A DNA stretch of 64,000 bases, from contig JBMNVN010000004.1 of assembly GCA_050946835.1 (NCBI GenBank), positions 124,001 to 188,000 on the forward strand, given 5' to 3'. Each line of letters opens with the position of its first letter. Position 1 is the stretch's first letter. The notes below the pieces were generated by a model that made no database searches, had not been told where the DNA came from, and saw only the letters and a program-made list of their open reading frames with translations. Position numbers and translations under genes: made by a program. The stretch is from UBA1447 sp002329225. Lineage in GTDB: Bacteria > Bacillota > Clostridia > Oscillospirales > Acutalibacteraceae. Positions 8,116 through 17,472 of the stretch are shown one piece after another.

Positions 8116-9985
8116 TTTTTCCTTCCTTTTCAAGCCAAATGAGCAAAACCGTAATATCCGCCGGACTGACGCCGGAAATTCTTGAGGCCTGCCCCACATT
8201 GGCAGGTCTTATTTTCTGAAGTTTTTCTCTGGCTTCCCGTCTCAGACCGGATATCAGGCTATAATCCAGGTTCTCGCTCAGGGTTTTTATTTCCAGCCTC
8301 CGCATTTCATCAATTTGTGCCTGCTGCCGTTTTATATAACCCTCGTATTTTATGTCAATTTCCACCTGTTCACTGACTTCGGGAGAAATATCCGGACGTT
8401 GGGGATCAAAGGGAGCTAAACACTCATAATCCACCTGAGGTCTGCGCAGGAGATCCTCAAGGCATATTCCCGTGCTTATCGGAGATGTTTCACGTGAAAC
8501 AAGCAGGTCATTGAGGGCTTGAGAGGGTCGGATTATAGTTTCCGCCACCCGTTTCCGTTCCGTTTCTATAAGACGCACCTTTTCTTCAAAGGCGGAATAG
8601 CGCTCTTCGGAGATTAATCCTAATCGGTAGCCCTCGGGGGTTAATCTTCTGTCAGCATTATCCTGACGCAAAATAAGGCGGTATTCGGAACGGGAGGTCA
8701 TCATCCTGTAAGGGTCGGAACAGCCTTTTGTTACCAAGTCATCAATAAGCGTGCCTATATAGGAAGACGCGCGGTCAAGAATCAACGGTTCCCGGCCTTT
8801 AATCCTTGCCGTAGCATTTATTCCCGCTACAAGCCCTTGGGCCGCCGCCTCTTCATAACCGCTGGAACCGTTAAACTGCCCCGCTCCGAAAAGGCAGGGG
8901 AAGTCCTGAAACTCCAGTGTGGGCTTAAGGACAAGAGGATCTACACAGTCATACTCTATAGCATAGCCTATACGCATAACCCTGCAGTTTTCAAGGCCGG
9001 GCACTGTGCGCAAAAACTCCAACTGAACTTCCTCAGGCAGAGATGAGGACAGTCCCTGCAAATATAACTCCTCTGTATTCTCTCCGCAGGGCTCAATAAA
9101 CACCTGATGGCGCTCTTTATCCGCAAAACGGACAATTTTATCTTCAAAACTTGGGCAATAACGCGGGCCAACCCCGTCTATAAGTCCGCTGTAAAGTGGG
9201 GAGCGGTGGAGATTCTTCTTTACAACTTCTTTTGTTCGCTCATTGGTATATGTGATATAACATAAAGCATTATTCTTTATCGGAATATCTTTTTCGAAAG
9301 AAAAGCGGGCAACCTTTTCGTCACCCTCCTGCGGTTCAGTCTTGGAAGTATCTATACTGAGCCGGTTTACTCTGCAAGGCGTTCCCGTTTTAAAGCGGCG
9401 CATGGGAAGGCCCAACTCCCGCAGGGAATCCGCCAAGTCATTTGCCGGGAACATTCCGTCAGGCCCGCTTGCGTAACTGACATCGCCCACATGAACTTTG
9501 CCCGCCAAAAAAGTACCTGTGGCAAGAATAACGCAGCGTGCGGTATAAAGGGTTTTAAGGCGGGTGGTAAGCCGCCACAGACCGTCCTCGGTTCGGCTGA
9601 TACCGGTAATTTCGGCCTGAATCAGATCCAGATTCTCCTGAGTTTCAAGCCGATGCTTCATATCCGCCGTATAAGCTCTGCGGTCAATCTGCGCCCGGGG
9701 GCTGTGCACAGCCGGGCCTTTGCCCAGGTTCAGCATTCTGCTTTGCAGAGTGTTTTTATCAGCAGCTTTTGCCATTTCTCCGCCCAGAGCATCAATCTCC
9801 CTGACAAGATGACCCTTTGAAGTGCCGCCGATTGACGGATTGCAGGCTATGTTGCCCACCCAGTCCAAGTTGATTGTGAAAATAACGGTTTTGCAACCCA
9901 AACGGGCTCCGGCAAGCCCCGCCTCAATACCGGCATGGCCTGCACCCACCACAACAATATCATAATTGTTTGCCGAATAATCCAT
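8102..9985 (-). CDS. mnmG: tRNA uridine-5-carboxymethylaminomethyl modification enzyme MnmG (GidA)
   Basis: FAD-dependent partner of MnmE in making cmnm5-U34 in certain tRNAs. 627 residues, normal length. The FAD-binding GAGHAGIEAG is at residue 13, GGTSKGHLVREIDALGG follows near residue 55, and PVEG/EYRL-type family segments follow (TSRSEYRL near 420). A perfect parS is built into the coding sequence at 8486-8501, where it encodes VSRET. It sits 4 bases after mnmE in the classical mnmE-mnmG-rsmG-parAB order. Confidence 0.97.
   Translation of the reverse strand: MDYSANNYDIVVVGAGHAGIEAGLAGARLGCKTVIFTINLDWVGNIACNPSIGGTSKGHLVREIDALGGEMAKAADKNTLQSRMLNLGKGPAVHSPRAQIDRRAYTADMKHRLETQENLDLIQAEITGISRTEDGLWRLTTRLKTLYTARCVILATGTFLAGKVHVGDVSYASGPDGMFPANDLADSLRELGLPMRRFKTGTPCRVNRLSIDTSKTEPQEGDEKVARFSFEKDIPIKNNALCYITYTNERTKEVVKKNLHRSPLYSGLIDGVGPRYCPSFEDKIVRFADKERHQVFIEPCGENTEELYLQGLSSSLPEEVQLEFLRTVPGLENCRVMRIGYAIEYDCVDPLVLKPTLEFQDFPCLFGAGQFNGSSGYEEAAAQGLVAGINATARIKGREPLILDRASSYIGTLIDDLVTKGCSDPYRMMTSRSEYRLILRQDNADRRLTPEGYRLGLISEERYSAFEEKVRLIETERKRVAETIIRPSQALNDLLVSRETSPISTGICLEDLLRRPQVDYECLAPFDPQRPDISPEVSEQVEIDIKYEGYIKRQQAQIDEMRRLEIKTLSENLDYSLISGLRREAREKLQKIRPANVGQASRISGVSPADITVLLIWLEKEGKNADN
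8486..8501. promoter_or_regulatory. parS: Second parS site, inside mnmG
   Basis: TGTTTCACGTGAAACA is identical to the site at 7247 and to the parS consensus, but lies within the mnmG reading frame. Coding-embedded parS sites are known in Bacillus. Here the flanks are not palindromic beyond the core. Confidence 0.95.
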
Positions 9986-9989
9986 TCTT

Positions 9990-11360
9990 CTACTTCCCTA
10001 CACAAAAAGAGCTGAATATCTCGTCCACCACCGCAGACATTGCTTTTTCTCCGGTAAGTTCCAACAAACAGTCAGCCGCTTCTTCACAAGAAATCTGCAC
10101 GGCATCCAATGTTAATCCGTTCTCAAGTCCTGAAATTGCTTCATCTGTCAAAGTCACGGCATTTACACAACAGTTACGCTGCCTGGCATTGGCAAGCATT
10201 GCCGAAGACGGGTCGAACCCGTCAACACCTAAGGCCCTAGATACCGCCTCGGCCAGGGTTTCAACACCCTCACCCCGTGAAGCGGATATTTCTACCACTT
10301 CACCGGTAATACCGGCTATATACTCTTTATCAAGGGTGCGGGGAAGGTCGGTTTTGTTGATTATCGCAATAGAGGGTTTGCCCGCACAGGCTTCCAATAA
10401 AATTTTGTCCTCCGCCGTCAATACATCCGAGCCGTCAAAAACCGCCAGCACAAGGTCCGCATTTTTTATCTTCTTTAATGCCAGCTCAACGCCTATGCCC
10501 TCCACGGGGTCGTCCGTCTCACGCAGTCCGGCGGTATCCGCAAGGCGAAGGGTTAAACCGCCAAGGGTTATTGTTTCTTCTATGACATCCCTTGTGGTAC
10601 CCGGGTACTCGGTTACAATTGACCGTTCATAACCTGTGAGCAGGTTCATAAGCGTTGATTTGCCTACATTAGGGCGTCCGGCTATTACGGTTTTTGCCCC
10701 TCGGGTTATTACCTGCCCCGCATCAAATGTTTCCAACAGTTTTTTCAGCCGTTCACTTACGCCCCGCAAGATGCTCAGAAGTTCCTCATCGGCTATCTGC
10801 TCCACCTCGTCATCGGGGAAGTCTATCTTTGCGGAAATTCCGGCAACCGCCTTTATTAACAAAGAGGTTTCTTCTTTGATTTTTTTTGCCAGATTTCCTT
10901 CAAGGGCGCTCAAAGCCGCACGCACCGCCTGTTCACCCTGGGCTTCCACCAAAGACATAACCGCCTCCGCACGGTCGAGGCTGAGTTTTCCGTTCAAAAA
11001 AGCACGTTTGGTAAACTCTCCGGCTTCGGCAGGCTGTGCGCCGGCCTCCAGCACGGTTTGGAGCACCTTGCCGGTCACATAAAGGCCGCCGTGGCAATAA
11101 ATCTCCGCCGTGTCTTCCCCGGTATAACTGTGAGGAGCACGAAAAACGAGGCAAACAGCCTCGTCAACCGTTTCCACCCCTTTGACTACCTTGCCGAAGT
11201 GGGCACGGTAGCCGGGGGATTCTATTAACTTGGCTGCGCTCGCAGCGCTGAACACCTTATCCGCAATTTGCAGAGCATTAGGCCCGGACAAGCGAACAAT
11301 ACCTATTCCACCGGGCGCTTGCGCAGTGGCAATTGCGGCTATTGTTCGGGAGTCGCTCAT
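9990..11360 (-). CDS. mnmE: tRNA modification GTPase MnmE (TrmE)
   Basis: GTPase that with MnmG modifies the wobble uridine of tRNAs. 456 residues. The N-terminal formyl-THF-binding domain (APGGIGIVRLSG) is followed by the inserted Ras-like G domain: G1 GRPNVGKST at about residue 230, DTAG, and NKTD. The C-terminal CVGK is a variant of the catalytic CxGK box, with its Cys intact. ATG at 11358-11360. It lies 17 bases after minD, so the whole minD-to-serS set is probably one transcription unit. Confidence 0.97.
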   Translation of the reverse strand: MSDSRTIAAIATAQAPGGIGIVRLSGPNALQIADKVFSAASAAKLIESPGYRAHFGKVVKGVETVDEAVCLVFRAPHSYTGEDTAEIYCHGGLYVTGKVLQTVLEAGAQPAEAGEFTKRAFLNGKLSLDRAEAVMSLVEAQGEQAVRAALSALEGNLAKKIKEETSLLIKAVAGISAKIDFPDDEVEQIADEELLSILRGVSERLKKLLETFDAGQVITRGAKTVIAGRPNVGKSTLMNLLTGYERSIVTEYPGTTRDVIEETITLGGLTLRLADTAGLRETDDPVEGIGVELALKKIKNADLVLAVFDGSDVLTAEDKILLEACAGKPSIAIINKTDLPRTLDKEYIAGITGEVVEISASRGEGVETLAEAVSRALGVDGFDPSSAMLANARQRNCCVNAVTLTDEAISGLENGLTLDAVQISCEEAADCLLELTGEKAMSAVVDEIFSSFCVGK

Positions 11361-11377
11361 TTTTTTACCTCCGAAAT

Positions 11378-12103
11378 TTAAAGTTTTAAGGGTTGGTTCT
11401 CACCCTCCAGCCGCAAGGCTATACGGTTAAACGCCAAAGCGGCAGCAGTGTCGGCGGGGAACGGTAAACCTTTTGTTGCACAGGAAGCAATTTCCTCGTC
11501 TTCAGGCACAACGCCTATGAGTTGTGCCCCGACAGCGTCTATTACCTCATCAATGTTAAGAAGCTTATCTTTAACAACCGACTTTTTGATAAAGCGGTTA
11601 ATAATAAGCCTCGGTTCGGTTATCCCCAAATCAATCATTTCGTCTGTTGCAACGGCGCTCCCCCGCACACAAACCTCGTCGGGGGTTGCTACAATAATCC
11701 CTGAATCCGCCGTACCTGCGGCAAGCCGAAAACCGCCGGAAATGCCGGCAGGGGAGTCGGTAAGAATATAATCAAAATGTTCGTTAAAAGTTTTCAGCAA
11801 CTCCCTGAAGTTTTCTCTGGTATACATAATATTATAGTTCATCGGAGCGGCAAGCAATACGGGCCCGAATTCTGTTTGCACTATAGCTTGTTCCGGTTTG
11901 CAACGGTATAAAATAAGGTCGCCCCAGTTAAAAACGACCTTTTCCCGCACGCCCAACATAAGGTCCAAACTTTTTAGGCCGATATCACAGTCAATCGCCA
12001 AAACCTTTTTACCAAGGGCAGACAAGGCAGTTGACAAACCCGCTGTAACAGTGGATTTACCTACACCGCCCTTACCGGAAGCGATAACTATTTTTTTTGC
12101 CAT
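11378..12103 (-). CDS. minD: MinD-like septum-site ATPase, lacking the membrane-targeting tail
   Basis: ParA/MinD-type ATPase; MinD normally recruits MinC to the membrane to block polar division. KGGVGKST is at residues 11-18, the second Lys-containing motif DCDIGLKSLDLMLG and the switch region TDSPAGI are present. The protein is 241 residues, some 20-25 shorter than usual: it stops at RLEGENQPLKL, just where the amphipathic membrane-targeting helix should begin. Neither minC nor minE lies on either side (pbp2 25 bases upstream, mnmE 17 bases downstream). The family assignment is firm; a classical Min role is uncertain. Confidence 0.87.
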   Translation of the reverse strand: MAKKIVIASGKGGVGKSTVTAGLSTALSALGKKVLAIDCDIGLKSLDLMLGVREKVVFNWGDLILYRCKPEQAIVQTEFGPVLLAAPMNYNIMYTRENFRELLKTFNEHFDYILTDSPAGISGGFRLAAGTADSGIIVATPDEVCVRGSAVATDEMIDLGITEPRLIINRFIKKSVVKDKLLNIDEVIDAVGAQLIGVVPEDEEIASCATKGLPFPADTAAALAFNRIALRLEGENQPLKL

Positions 12104-12128
12104 TCCGCCTTCCCCTTTCTATGGACAA

Positions 12129-14168
12129 TCAGCCAAGCAAAATATTTTCACGCTGAGGAACTTGAAGCTTTTCAGTATTTGAAAAATAGTAGTCATAAAT
12201 ATCGGCAGCCACTTTACTGAGCCTTGCTCCGCTCGGGAAGCCTTCAGCTATAATTGCTACGGCTAACTCGGGAGCTTCGCCCGGCGCATAACTGATAAGT
12301 ATACCGTTATTAATTTGCCTGAAACTGCCGTTAATTTCTCTGACAACCTGAGATGTTCCCGTTTTGGATGCCGCCTTAACCGGCAAGTTGGCAAAAGCGG
12401 CACGGCTGTAACCTTCGGTACCTACAAGCAGCATCCCTTCTTTGACTATGTCCATGGTGGACTTGCTTATCCCGGTCTCCCACTTAACTACGGTAGTTTT
12501 TTCCAGATATGTCTCGCTGTAGTCCGCACTGCGTACACTTTTAACAAAGTGGGGCTGATAAAGTGTACCTCCGTTTGCTATAGTTGCGCAATAGTTTGTC
12601 AGCTGTAAAGGGGTGCAAAGGTTGTTTGCCTGGCCGATTGCCGACTGAATTGTAAACCCGTCCTGCCAGACCTGATTTTTTGAGGCCCGGTATTCAGGGC
12701 TGTCCAGATTACCGGCCGCCTCATTGAGTTCCACTCCGGTTTTTTGTCCGAAGCCAAGCATTGTGCGGTATTGATTTAGTAATGTAATACCAAGCTGTCT
12801 GCCTAAATCATAGAAAAACACGTTGCAGGAATCTTTTATCGCATAGACAACATTCAGATTGCGGTTTCGGTGATATTGCTCGCATTTAAAATTTCTGCCC
12901 GCATAATTGTAAACTCCGCTACAGTACTTTGTTGAGTTCTTTGTTATTAGTCCCTCCTCCAATCCTGCAATGGCTACGGAGGGCTTCATGGTGGAACCGA
13001 CTTCATATGTGCTGAGCAAGGCACGGTTCCACAAAGGGGCGGCAGGGGCGGTAGAAAGTTGCTTATAGTTTTTGTTATAAGTTGAAATATCATAAGTCGG
13101 GTAGGAGGCGGAAGCAAGAATTTCTCCTGTTCTGCAGTTCATAACCACCACTGCACCCGCCGAGGGGACCGGCGTCTTTTCAGCCTTAAGTGCTCTTTCC
13201 AGGGATTCCTGTGTCAGGATTTGAAGGTCCTTGTCTATGGTAAGGATAACCGTTCTTCCGGGCTCCGGCGGACGGACGATTTCCGTTTCAACCTTGCCGT
13301 CACGGGCAAGTATAACTTTTTTTGCACCGTCGGTTCCCCGCAGTTCTTCTTCCATTGCGCTTTCAATACCGTTTTTGCCGATAACATCATTTATTTTATA
13401 ACCCTTGTCTTTACGCTGCTTATATTCCTCGGCATTTATAGCGCCGGTCATACCCAAAATATGGGGAGCAATAGTCCCGTCCGTATAAACCCGATAGGGA
13501 ACTATCTCAACTTCCACACCTTTATAGAAGGCACTGTTTTCTTTTATGTAGGCGACAAGATCTCCCGGAACATCTTCAGCAAAGGTATAAGGATTGCTGA
13601 TTGAAAAAACCTGCCTTTTCATCTCATAGCATACGGATGCTATTTTTCGTGCCTGAACGGGGTCATAGCCTTCAAGGTGATACCTCTCCGCAAGTGCATC
13701 CATACAGTTTTGCGCCGTGGCATAGTCATTAAGGTTGAGCATATCGCGGCTCTTCATCTGAGCGATTTCACTCTCTCTTTTTTCCGCAAAAACAATCTTC
13801 CCCTCCTCGTCAAACTCAAGGGGAAGATTGTCAAACCAGGGGATCTGCCGGGAATCAAACAGTGTTATCAGAGAGTCAATAATTTTTACCCTTTCGTCCA
13901 TAGAGGAGGCGGGAGGAAAAAGAGCACTTTCAAAAACGACGGAATTCCCTTGCCGGTTTGTAACCAAGGGGAAGCCGTTGCGGTCTAAAATTTCACCTCG
14001 AGCCGCTCTTATGGAAACAGTTTTTTCCACAGCAGAATTAACCTTTGAGGCAAACGCCTCGCCTTCAACAAGTTGAAGTTTAACCAGTTGGCCGGCAAAA
14101 GCTGAAAAAACGGCAACCACGGCAAGCCATGTTAATATTTCTCTTATGTTTTTCTTTTTTTCTCTCAT
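12129..14168 (-). CDS. mrdA: Class B penicillin-binding protein 2 (elongation transpeptidase)
   Basis: Peptidoglycan transpeptidase of the elongasome, membrane-anchored by one N-terminal segment (residues 11-30), with the rest outside the cell. 679 residues. After the PBP dimer domain, the transpeptidase domain has the SxxK motif STMK with catalytic Ser (about residue 390), the SxN motif SCN (about 445) and KTG (about 601). It directly follows mreD in the usual mreB-mreC-mreD-pbp2 order, so it works with RodA-type glycosyltransferases encoded elsewhere. Confidence 0.95.
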   Translation of the reverse strand: MREKKKNIREILTWLAVVAVFSAFAGQLVKLQLVEGEAFASKVNSAVEKTVSIRAARGEILDRNGFPLVTNRQGNSVVFESALFPPASSMDERVKIIDSLITLFDSRQIPWFDNLPLEFDEEGKIVFAEKRESEIAQMKSRDMLNLNDYATAQNCMDALAERYHLEGYDPVQARKIASVCYEMKRQVFSISNPYTFAEDVPGDLVAYIKENSAFYKGVEVEIVPYRVYTDGTIAPHILGMTGAINAEEYKQRKDKGYKINDVIGKNGIESAMEEELRGTDGAKKVILARDGKVETEIVRPPEPGRTVILTIDKDLQILTQESLERALKAEKTPVPSAGAVVVMNCRTGEILASASYPTYDISTYNKNYKQLSTAPAAPLWNRALLSTYEVGSTMKPSVAIAGLEEGLITKNSTKYCSGVYNYAGRNFKCEQYHRNRNLNVVYAIKDSCNVFFYDLGRQLGITLLNQYRTMLGFGQKTGVELNEAAGNLDSPEYRASKNQVWQDGFTIQSAIGQANNLCTPLQLTNYCATIANGGTLYQPHFVKSVRSADYSETYLEKTTVVKWETGISKSTMDIVKEGMLLVGTEGYSRAAFANLPVKAASKTGTSQVVREINGSFRQINNGILISYAPGEAPELAVAIIAEGFPSGARLSKVAADIYDYYFSNTEKLQVPQRENILLG

Positions 14169-14190
14169 ATAATCACTTTATGCCAAAGCT

Positions 14191-14709
14191 TTAAATAAGC
14201 TTGTTCTTTATAACCCGAACCGCATAAAAGCATAACGGTAAAAATAACAGAGTATAAGCGAAAGAAGGCAGATAGAAAGTCAGGTAAGCCATACCCGCCC
14301 CCCCATAGCCGTTAAACACATAGGTGATAAGCCAGTTGAGGGTTACAACGGCAAAACTCGATGTAACGGTAAGAAGCAGAGCCGTCATAATATTATTGCG
14401 CATAACCGTAGCTATAAGAGCGCCGCTTAAAAAGCCCGCACTCATAAGTAAAAAAGCATAGTACCCGTGGGGAGCGGCGGAAAAAGCGTCCCAAATTAGA
14501 CCGGCACCCAGCCCGAAAAAAAGACCGGGCACATCCCTTTCATGCATCCCTAAGCACACTGTAAGAGGAATAAGAGGAAAAGCTCTTACTCCAAAAGGTT
14601 CGGGCAAAAAGCCCTTGGTGTTTTGAATTACGGCAGTCGCCAACAAAAGCAGTGCAAAAACGGCACGGCGAATGTATATCCGTTTATTATCAGCACTCAA
14701 CGCCATCAT
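14191..14709 (-). CDS. mreD: Rod shape-determining protein MreD
   Basis: Small polytopic membrane protein (172 residues, about five or six hydrophobic helices) of the elongasome. It shows the family-like pattern of a glycine-rich segment (FFGLGAGLIWDAFSAAPHGYYA) with a conserved Asp in the middle of the protein. It overlaps the end of mreC by 4 bases (ATGA), a sign of translational coupling, and precedes pbp2 by 22 bases. MreD sequences are poorly conserved, so context carries much of the call. Confidence 0.9.
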   Translation of the reverse strand: MMALSADNKRIYIRRAVFALLLLATAVIQNTKGFLPEPFGVRAFPLIPLTVCLGMHERDVPGLFFGLGAGLIWDAFSAAPHGYYAFLLMSAGFLSGALIATVMRNNIMTALLLTVTSSFAVVTLNWLITYVFNGYGGAGMAYLTFYLPSFAYTLLFLPLCFYAVRVIKNKLI

Positions 14710-15569
14710 TGACCCTGCCCTTCATCAGAGCCGACCTGTCCCTCAAAGGAAGTAATAATAAACACGTCCTGCAGCTGAGTAGGATCCACACCGGGTTTTA
14801 TAACCGCAAAGGATGAAATGTCGGTAATATCATTTGCAATTTCGTCAACTGTGCCGATTATAAGGTTTCGGGGATAAATTCCGCCGATTCCGGAGGTAAC
14901 CACCACGGAACCGGGCACAATGGCAGTTGTTCTTTCCAAACCCGGAAGACGGCACAGGCCTTTTTCGGAAAGTTCGGGAGTGGTGGTTACAAAGCCGCTT
15001 TCCCGGGTGCTTATTTCAAAAGCACTGACATTGACTGCCGGATTGAGCAGAGTACTGACTTTGCACTGAGTGGGCATGACAGAGGTAACGACGCCCACTA
15101 AGTATTTGCCGTAAATAACCGGGTCATCAACACTTATACCGTGTATGGAACCCCTACCGGCGGTAAAACCGAAAAACTTGTCCCCCGGATCCCTGGCAAT
15201 TACCGGAGCAGCGGCAAATTTAAAAGAGGGATTTTCTTCTTTCACATCCAAAAACTTCTCGTAAAGGGTAAGCTTGTTTTTTGACTGCTCGTAATCCACC
15301 AGTTCATCGGTAAGTCGGGCAATCTCCTTTTTGAGTTCCTCATTTTCTTCACTGAGTACGGCGGAGGATTTAAAGTATACGGAAAAATCGGACAGGCCAT
15401 CCGCCATATATGAGGAAAACCTCTGCAAGGGACCGAAAATCAGCCCTGCCGCAGAGGTTTGCGGTGCCGAATTATTGTTTAAGAGAGCAGCCGTTACCGC
15501 GCCCGCCAAAAGCGCCGCAGTGAGCCCCAAAAAAATCTTAAACCCGATGCTTTTAAAAAAACGGAACAT
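14706..15569 (-). CDS. mreC: Rod shape-determining protein MreC
   Basis: Bitopic membrane protein, 287 residues, that links cytoplasmic MreB to extracellular PBP2. One N-terminal transmembrane helix (residues 9-30) is followed by a coiled coil (about 65-100) and a beta-rich C-terminal region with the typical VIARDPGDKFFGFTAGRGS and SGIGGIYPRNLIIGTV segments. It lies between mreB (41 bases upstream) and mreD (overlapping). Confidence 0.95.
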   Translation of the reverse strand: MFRFFKSIGFKIFLGLTAALLAGAVTAALLNNNSAPQTSAAGLIFGPLQRFSSYMADGLSDFSVYFKSSAVLSEENEELKKEIARLTDELVDYEQSKNKLTLYEKFLDVKEENPSFKFAAAPVIARDPGDKFFGFTAGRGSIHGISVDDPVIYGKYLVGVVTSVMPTQCKVSTLLNPAVNVSAFEISTRESGFVTTTPELSEKGLCRLPGLERTTAIVPGSVVVTSGIGGIYPRNLIIGTVDEIANDITDISSFAVIKPGVDPTQLQDVFIITSFEGQVGSDEGQGQ

Positions 15570-15610
15570 TCAAATTTCCCTTATCTGAAATTACGGCAAA
15601 ATACGTTTGT

Positions 15611-16627
15611 TTAACTATATCCCTTTGTACCGAGTTTGTTAAGAACATCGCTTTCCAGACATATTCCGGTTCCGTCAACTACACAGTCCAGAGGCTTTTC
15701 CGCTATAAGAACGGGGATTTTGGTTTCAGCAGAAATCAGTTTATCTATCCCGCGAAGCAGAGCTCCGCCGCCGGTAAGCATAATCCCTTTGTCTATAATG
15801 TCAGCCGCCAATTCGGGAGGAGTTTTTTCCAACGTGGCGCGAATGGCGTCTAAAATCTGATTAACCGGGTCGGAAAGCGCCTCACGAATTTCTTCCGAAG
15901 ACACCTCTATGTTTTTGGGCAGACCGTCCATGAGGTTGCGTCCCTTAATATTCATGGCGCCCTCCCCCTCATAAGGATAAGCGGAACCGATCGTAATCTT
16001 AATATCTTCCGCAGTTCTCTCACCGATAAGAAGGTTATATTTTTTCTTTATATAGGCAATTATGGCCTCATCAAAGTTGTCTCCCGCAAAACGCACTGAA
16101 CGGGAGGTAACCACGTCGCCGAGGGAGATTACCGCCACTTCAGAGGTGCCGCCGCCTATATCCACCACCATACTGCCGATAGCCTCACTCACGGCAAGCC
16201 CCGCACCTATGGCGGCCGCCATAGGTTCTTCAATAAGGCTTACATACTTGGCACCTGCACTTTTTGCGGCATCGTAAACCGCCCGGCGTTCGACTTCCGT
16301 AACACCGGAAGGAATACAAATCATCACACGGGTACGCATAAAAGGCGAACTGCTGCTGGCCCGCTTAATAAAAGCCTTAAGCATATCCGATGTAATTTCA
16401 AAGTCCGCAATTACACCGTCTTTCAACGGGCGTACTGCAGTGATGGAACCGGGAGTTCTGCCTATCATCTCTTTGGCTTCCGCCCCCACGGCAACAACCT
16501 TGGGCGGGTTGGAGCGTTGGTCAACGGCCACTACTGAAGGCTCTCTGGATACAATACCTTTACCCTTAATAAACACCAGTGTGTTGGCGGTACCCAAGTC
16601 AATACCTACATCCTGAGAAAACAACAT
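15611..16627 (-). CDS. mreB: Rod shape-determining actin homologue MreB
   Basis: Actin-like ATPase that forms membrane-associated filaments guiding lateral wall synthesis. 338 residues. Phosphate-1 motif DLGTANTLVF (residues 9-18), the phosphate-2 loop VVDIGGGTSEVAVISLG (about 165-180), and the adenosine motif GGGALLRGID near 290. The N-terminus (MLFSQDVGIDLGT) is hydrophobic enough for membrane contact. It is the first cell-shape gene after a lipoprotein gene whose promoter probably drives the operon. Confidence 0.97.
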   Translation of the reverse strand: MLFSQDVGIDLGTANTLVFIKGKGIVSREPSVVAVDQRSNPPKVVAVGAEAKEMIGRTPGSITAVRPLKDGVIADFEITSDMLKAFIKRASSSSPFMRTRVMICIPSGVTEVERRAVYDAAKSAGAKYVSLIEEPMAAAIGAGLAVSEAIGSMVVDIGGGTSEVAVISLGDVVTSRSVRFAGDNFDEAIIAYIKKKYNLLIGERTAEDIKITIGSAYPYEGEGAMNIKGRNLMDGLPKNIEVSSEEIREALSDPVNQILDAIRATLEKTPPELAADIIDKGIMLTGGGALLRGIDKLISAETKIPVLIAEKPLDCVVDGTGICLESDVLNKLGTKGYS

Positions 16628-16651
16628 TAATTTATACCCCTTTCAAGAACT

Positions 16652-17284
16652 TTACTTGAAAATTATTGATTCTATAATCTTATCCGCTTCAGCAACATCG
16701 GTATCTTTGCCCGTTGTTACGGAATAGAAAGAAAACACCGTACCGTTCTTCTCAAATATTCTGAAAACAATCCGGCCCTCATCGCCTTTTGCCACTGTAA
16801 AAAGTGTTGCTTCTTCGCCGCAAACCGTGGCTTCGGCAGTTTCCGCAGTACCGCCTTCTCTCTCCATCAGTTCCACTACCTGTTCGGCGGAAGCTAAAGC
16901 ATCTTCGATAGTTTTGCCCTCCATAGTTACAAGAGTCAGCTCCACATCGCCTTTTTTATTTTTTAAACGCAATGTGTTTGCGCCGCCTGATTGGGTCCAA
17001 CCCCTTGGAAGTGTTAAAGAATAGTCCGGAGTGTTTACGGTCTTACCGCTGACATAAAAATCAGGCATGGCTATTCGCTGAGTTTCATTTTCTCCGTCAA
17101 GGCCGGTGGCCATAATTATAATGTTGCCGGCATCGTCGGTCATGGTTTCGCCTTTTTCGTCCGTGGCAAGGATTCGGGTTTTGCCCTGGTCATCCACAAT
17201 GGTAATACCTTGTTTTTTACATGCGGCAAAAAGAAAGATCAGGGCAACAAACAGCAAAATAACAGCGCTGATTTTTAACCTCAA
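16652..17284 (-). CDS. Predicted lipoprotein, TTG start
   Basis: Unknown secreted lipoprotein of about 210 residues. The likely start is TTG at 17282-17284, preceded by AGGAAGGGA; a longer open frame to 17431 would run through the promoter and is rejected. Residues 1-20 form a signal peptide ending IFLFAAC, a lipobox-like site. The mature N-terminus has three acidic repeats of the form D-x-x-G-N/K/E (DDQGKTRIL, DEKGETMTD, DDAGNIIIM). The C-terminal 130 residues form a beta-rich domain like those found in PsbP/LpqN-type lipoproteins, which I cannot assign with certainty. It lies 25 bases before mreB. Confidence 0.7.
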   Translation of the reverse strand: MRLKISAVILLFVALIFLFAACKKQGITIVDDQGKTRILATDEKGETMTDDAGNIIIMATGLDGENETQRIAMPDFYVSGKTVNTPDYSLTLPRGWTQSGGANTLRLKNKKGDVELTLVTMEGKTIEDALASAEQVVELMEREGGTAETAEATVCGEEATLFTVAKGDEGRIVFRIFEKNGTVFSFYSVTTGKDTDVAEADKIIESIIFK

Positions 17285-17330
17285 GCTTATCCCTTCCTTT
17301 CCCTTTTTTGTCGAGAGAAAACTACCGTTC

Positions 17331-17359
17331 AGTATAGCATTTGCATCCGCTTGTGTCAA
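17331..17359 (-). promoter_or_regulatory. SigmaA promoter for the lipoprotein-mreBCD unit
   Basis: Read on the minus strand: TTGACA (17354-17359), a 17-base spacer, then TATACT (17331-17336). The predicted transcript start is about 40 bases upstream of the TTG start codon of the lipoprotein. Confidence 0.8.
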
Positions 17360-17472
17360 ACAACGGACTGTGAAAAATTCGTTAACTTTTTTCGGAATTT
17401 TCCCTATGACCTTACGGGGCCGAATTTGCATTCTATTCGGAGCAGTTCAAGAAGGCGCAATGCAATTTTAAC

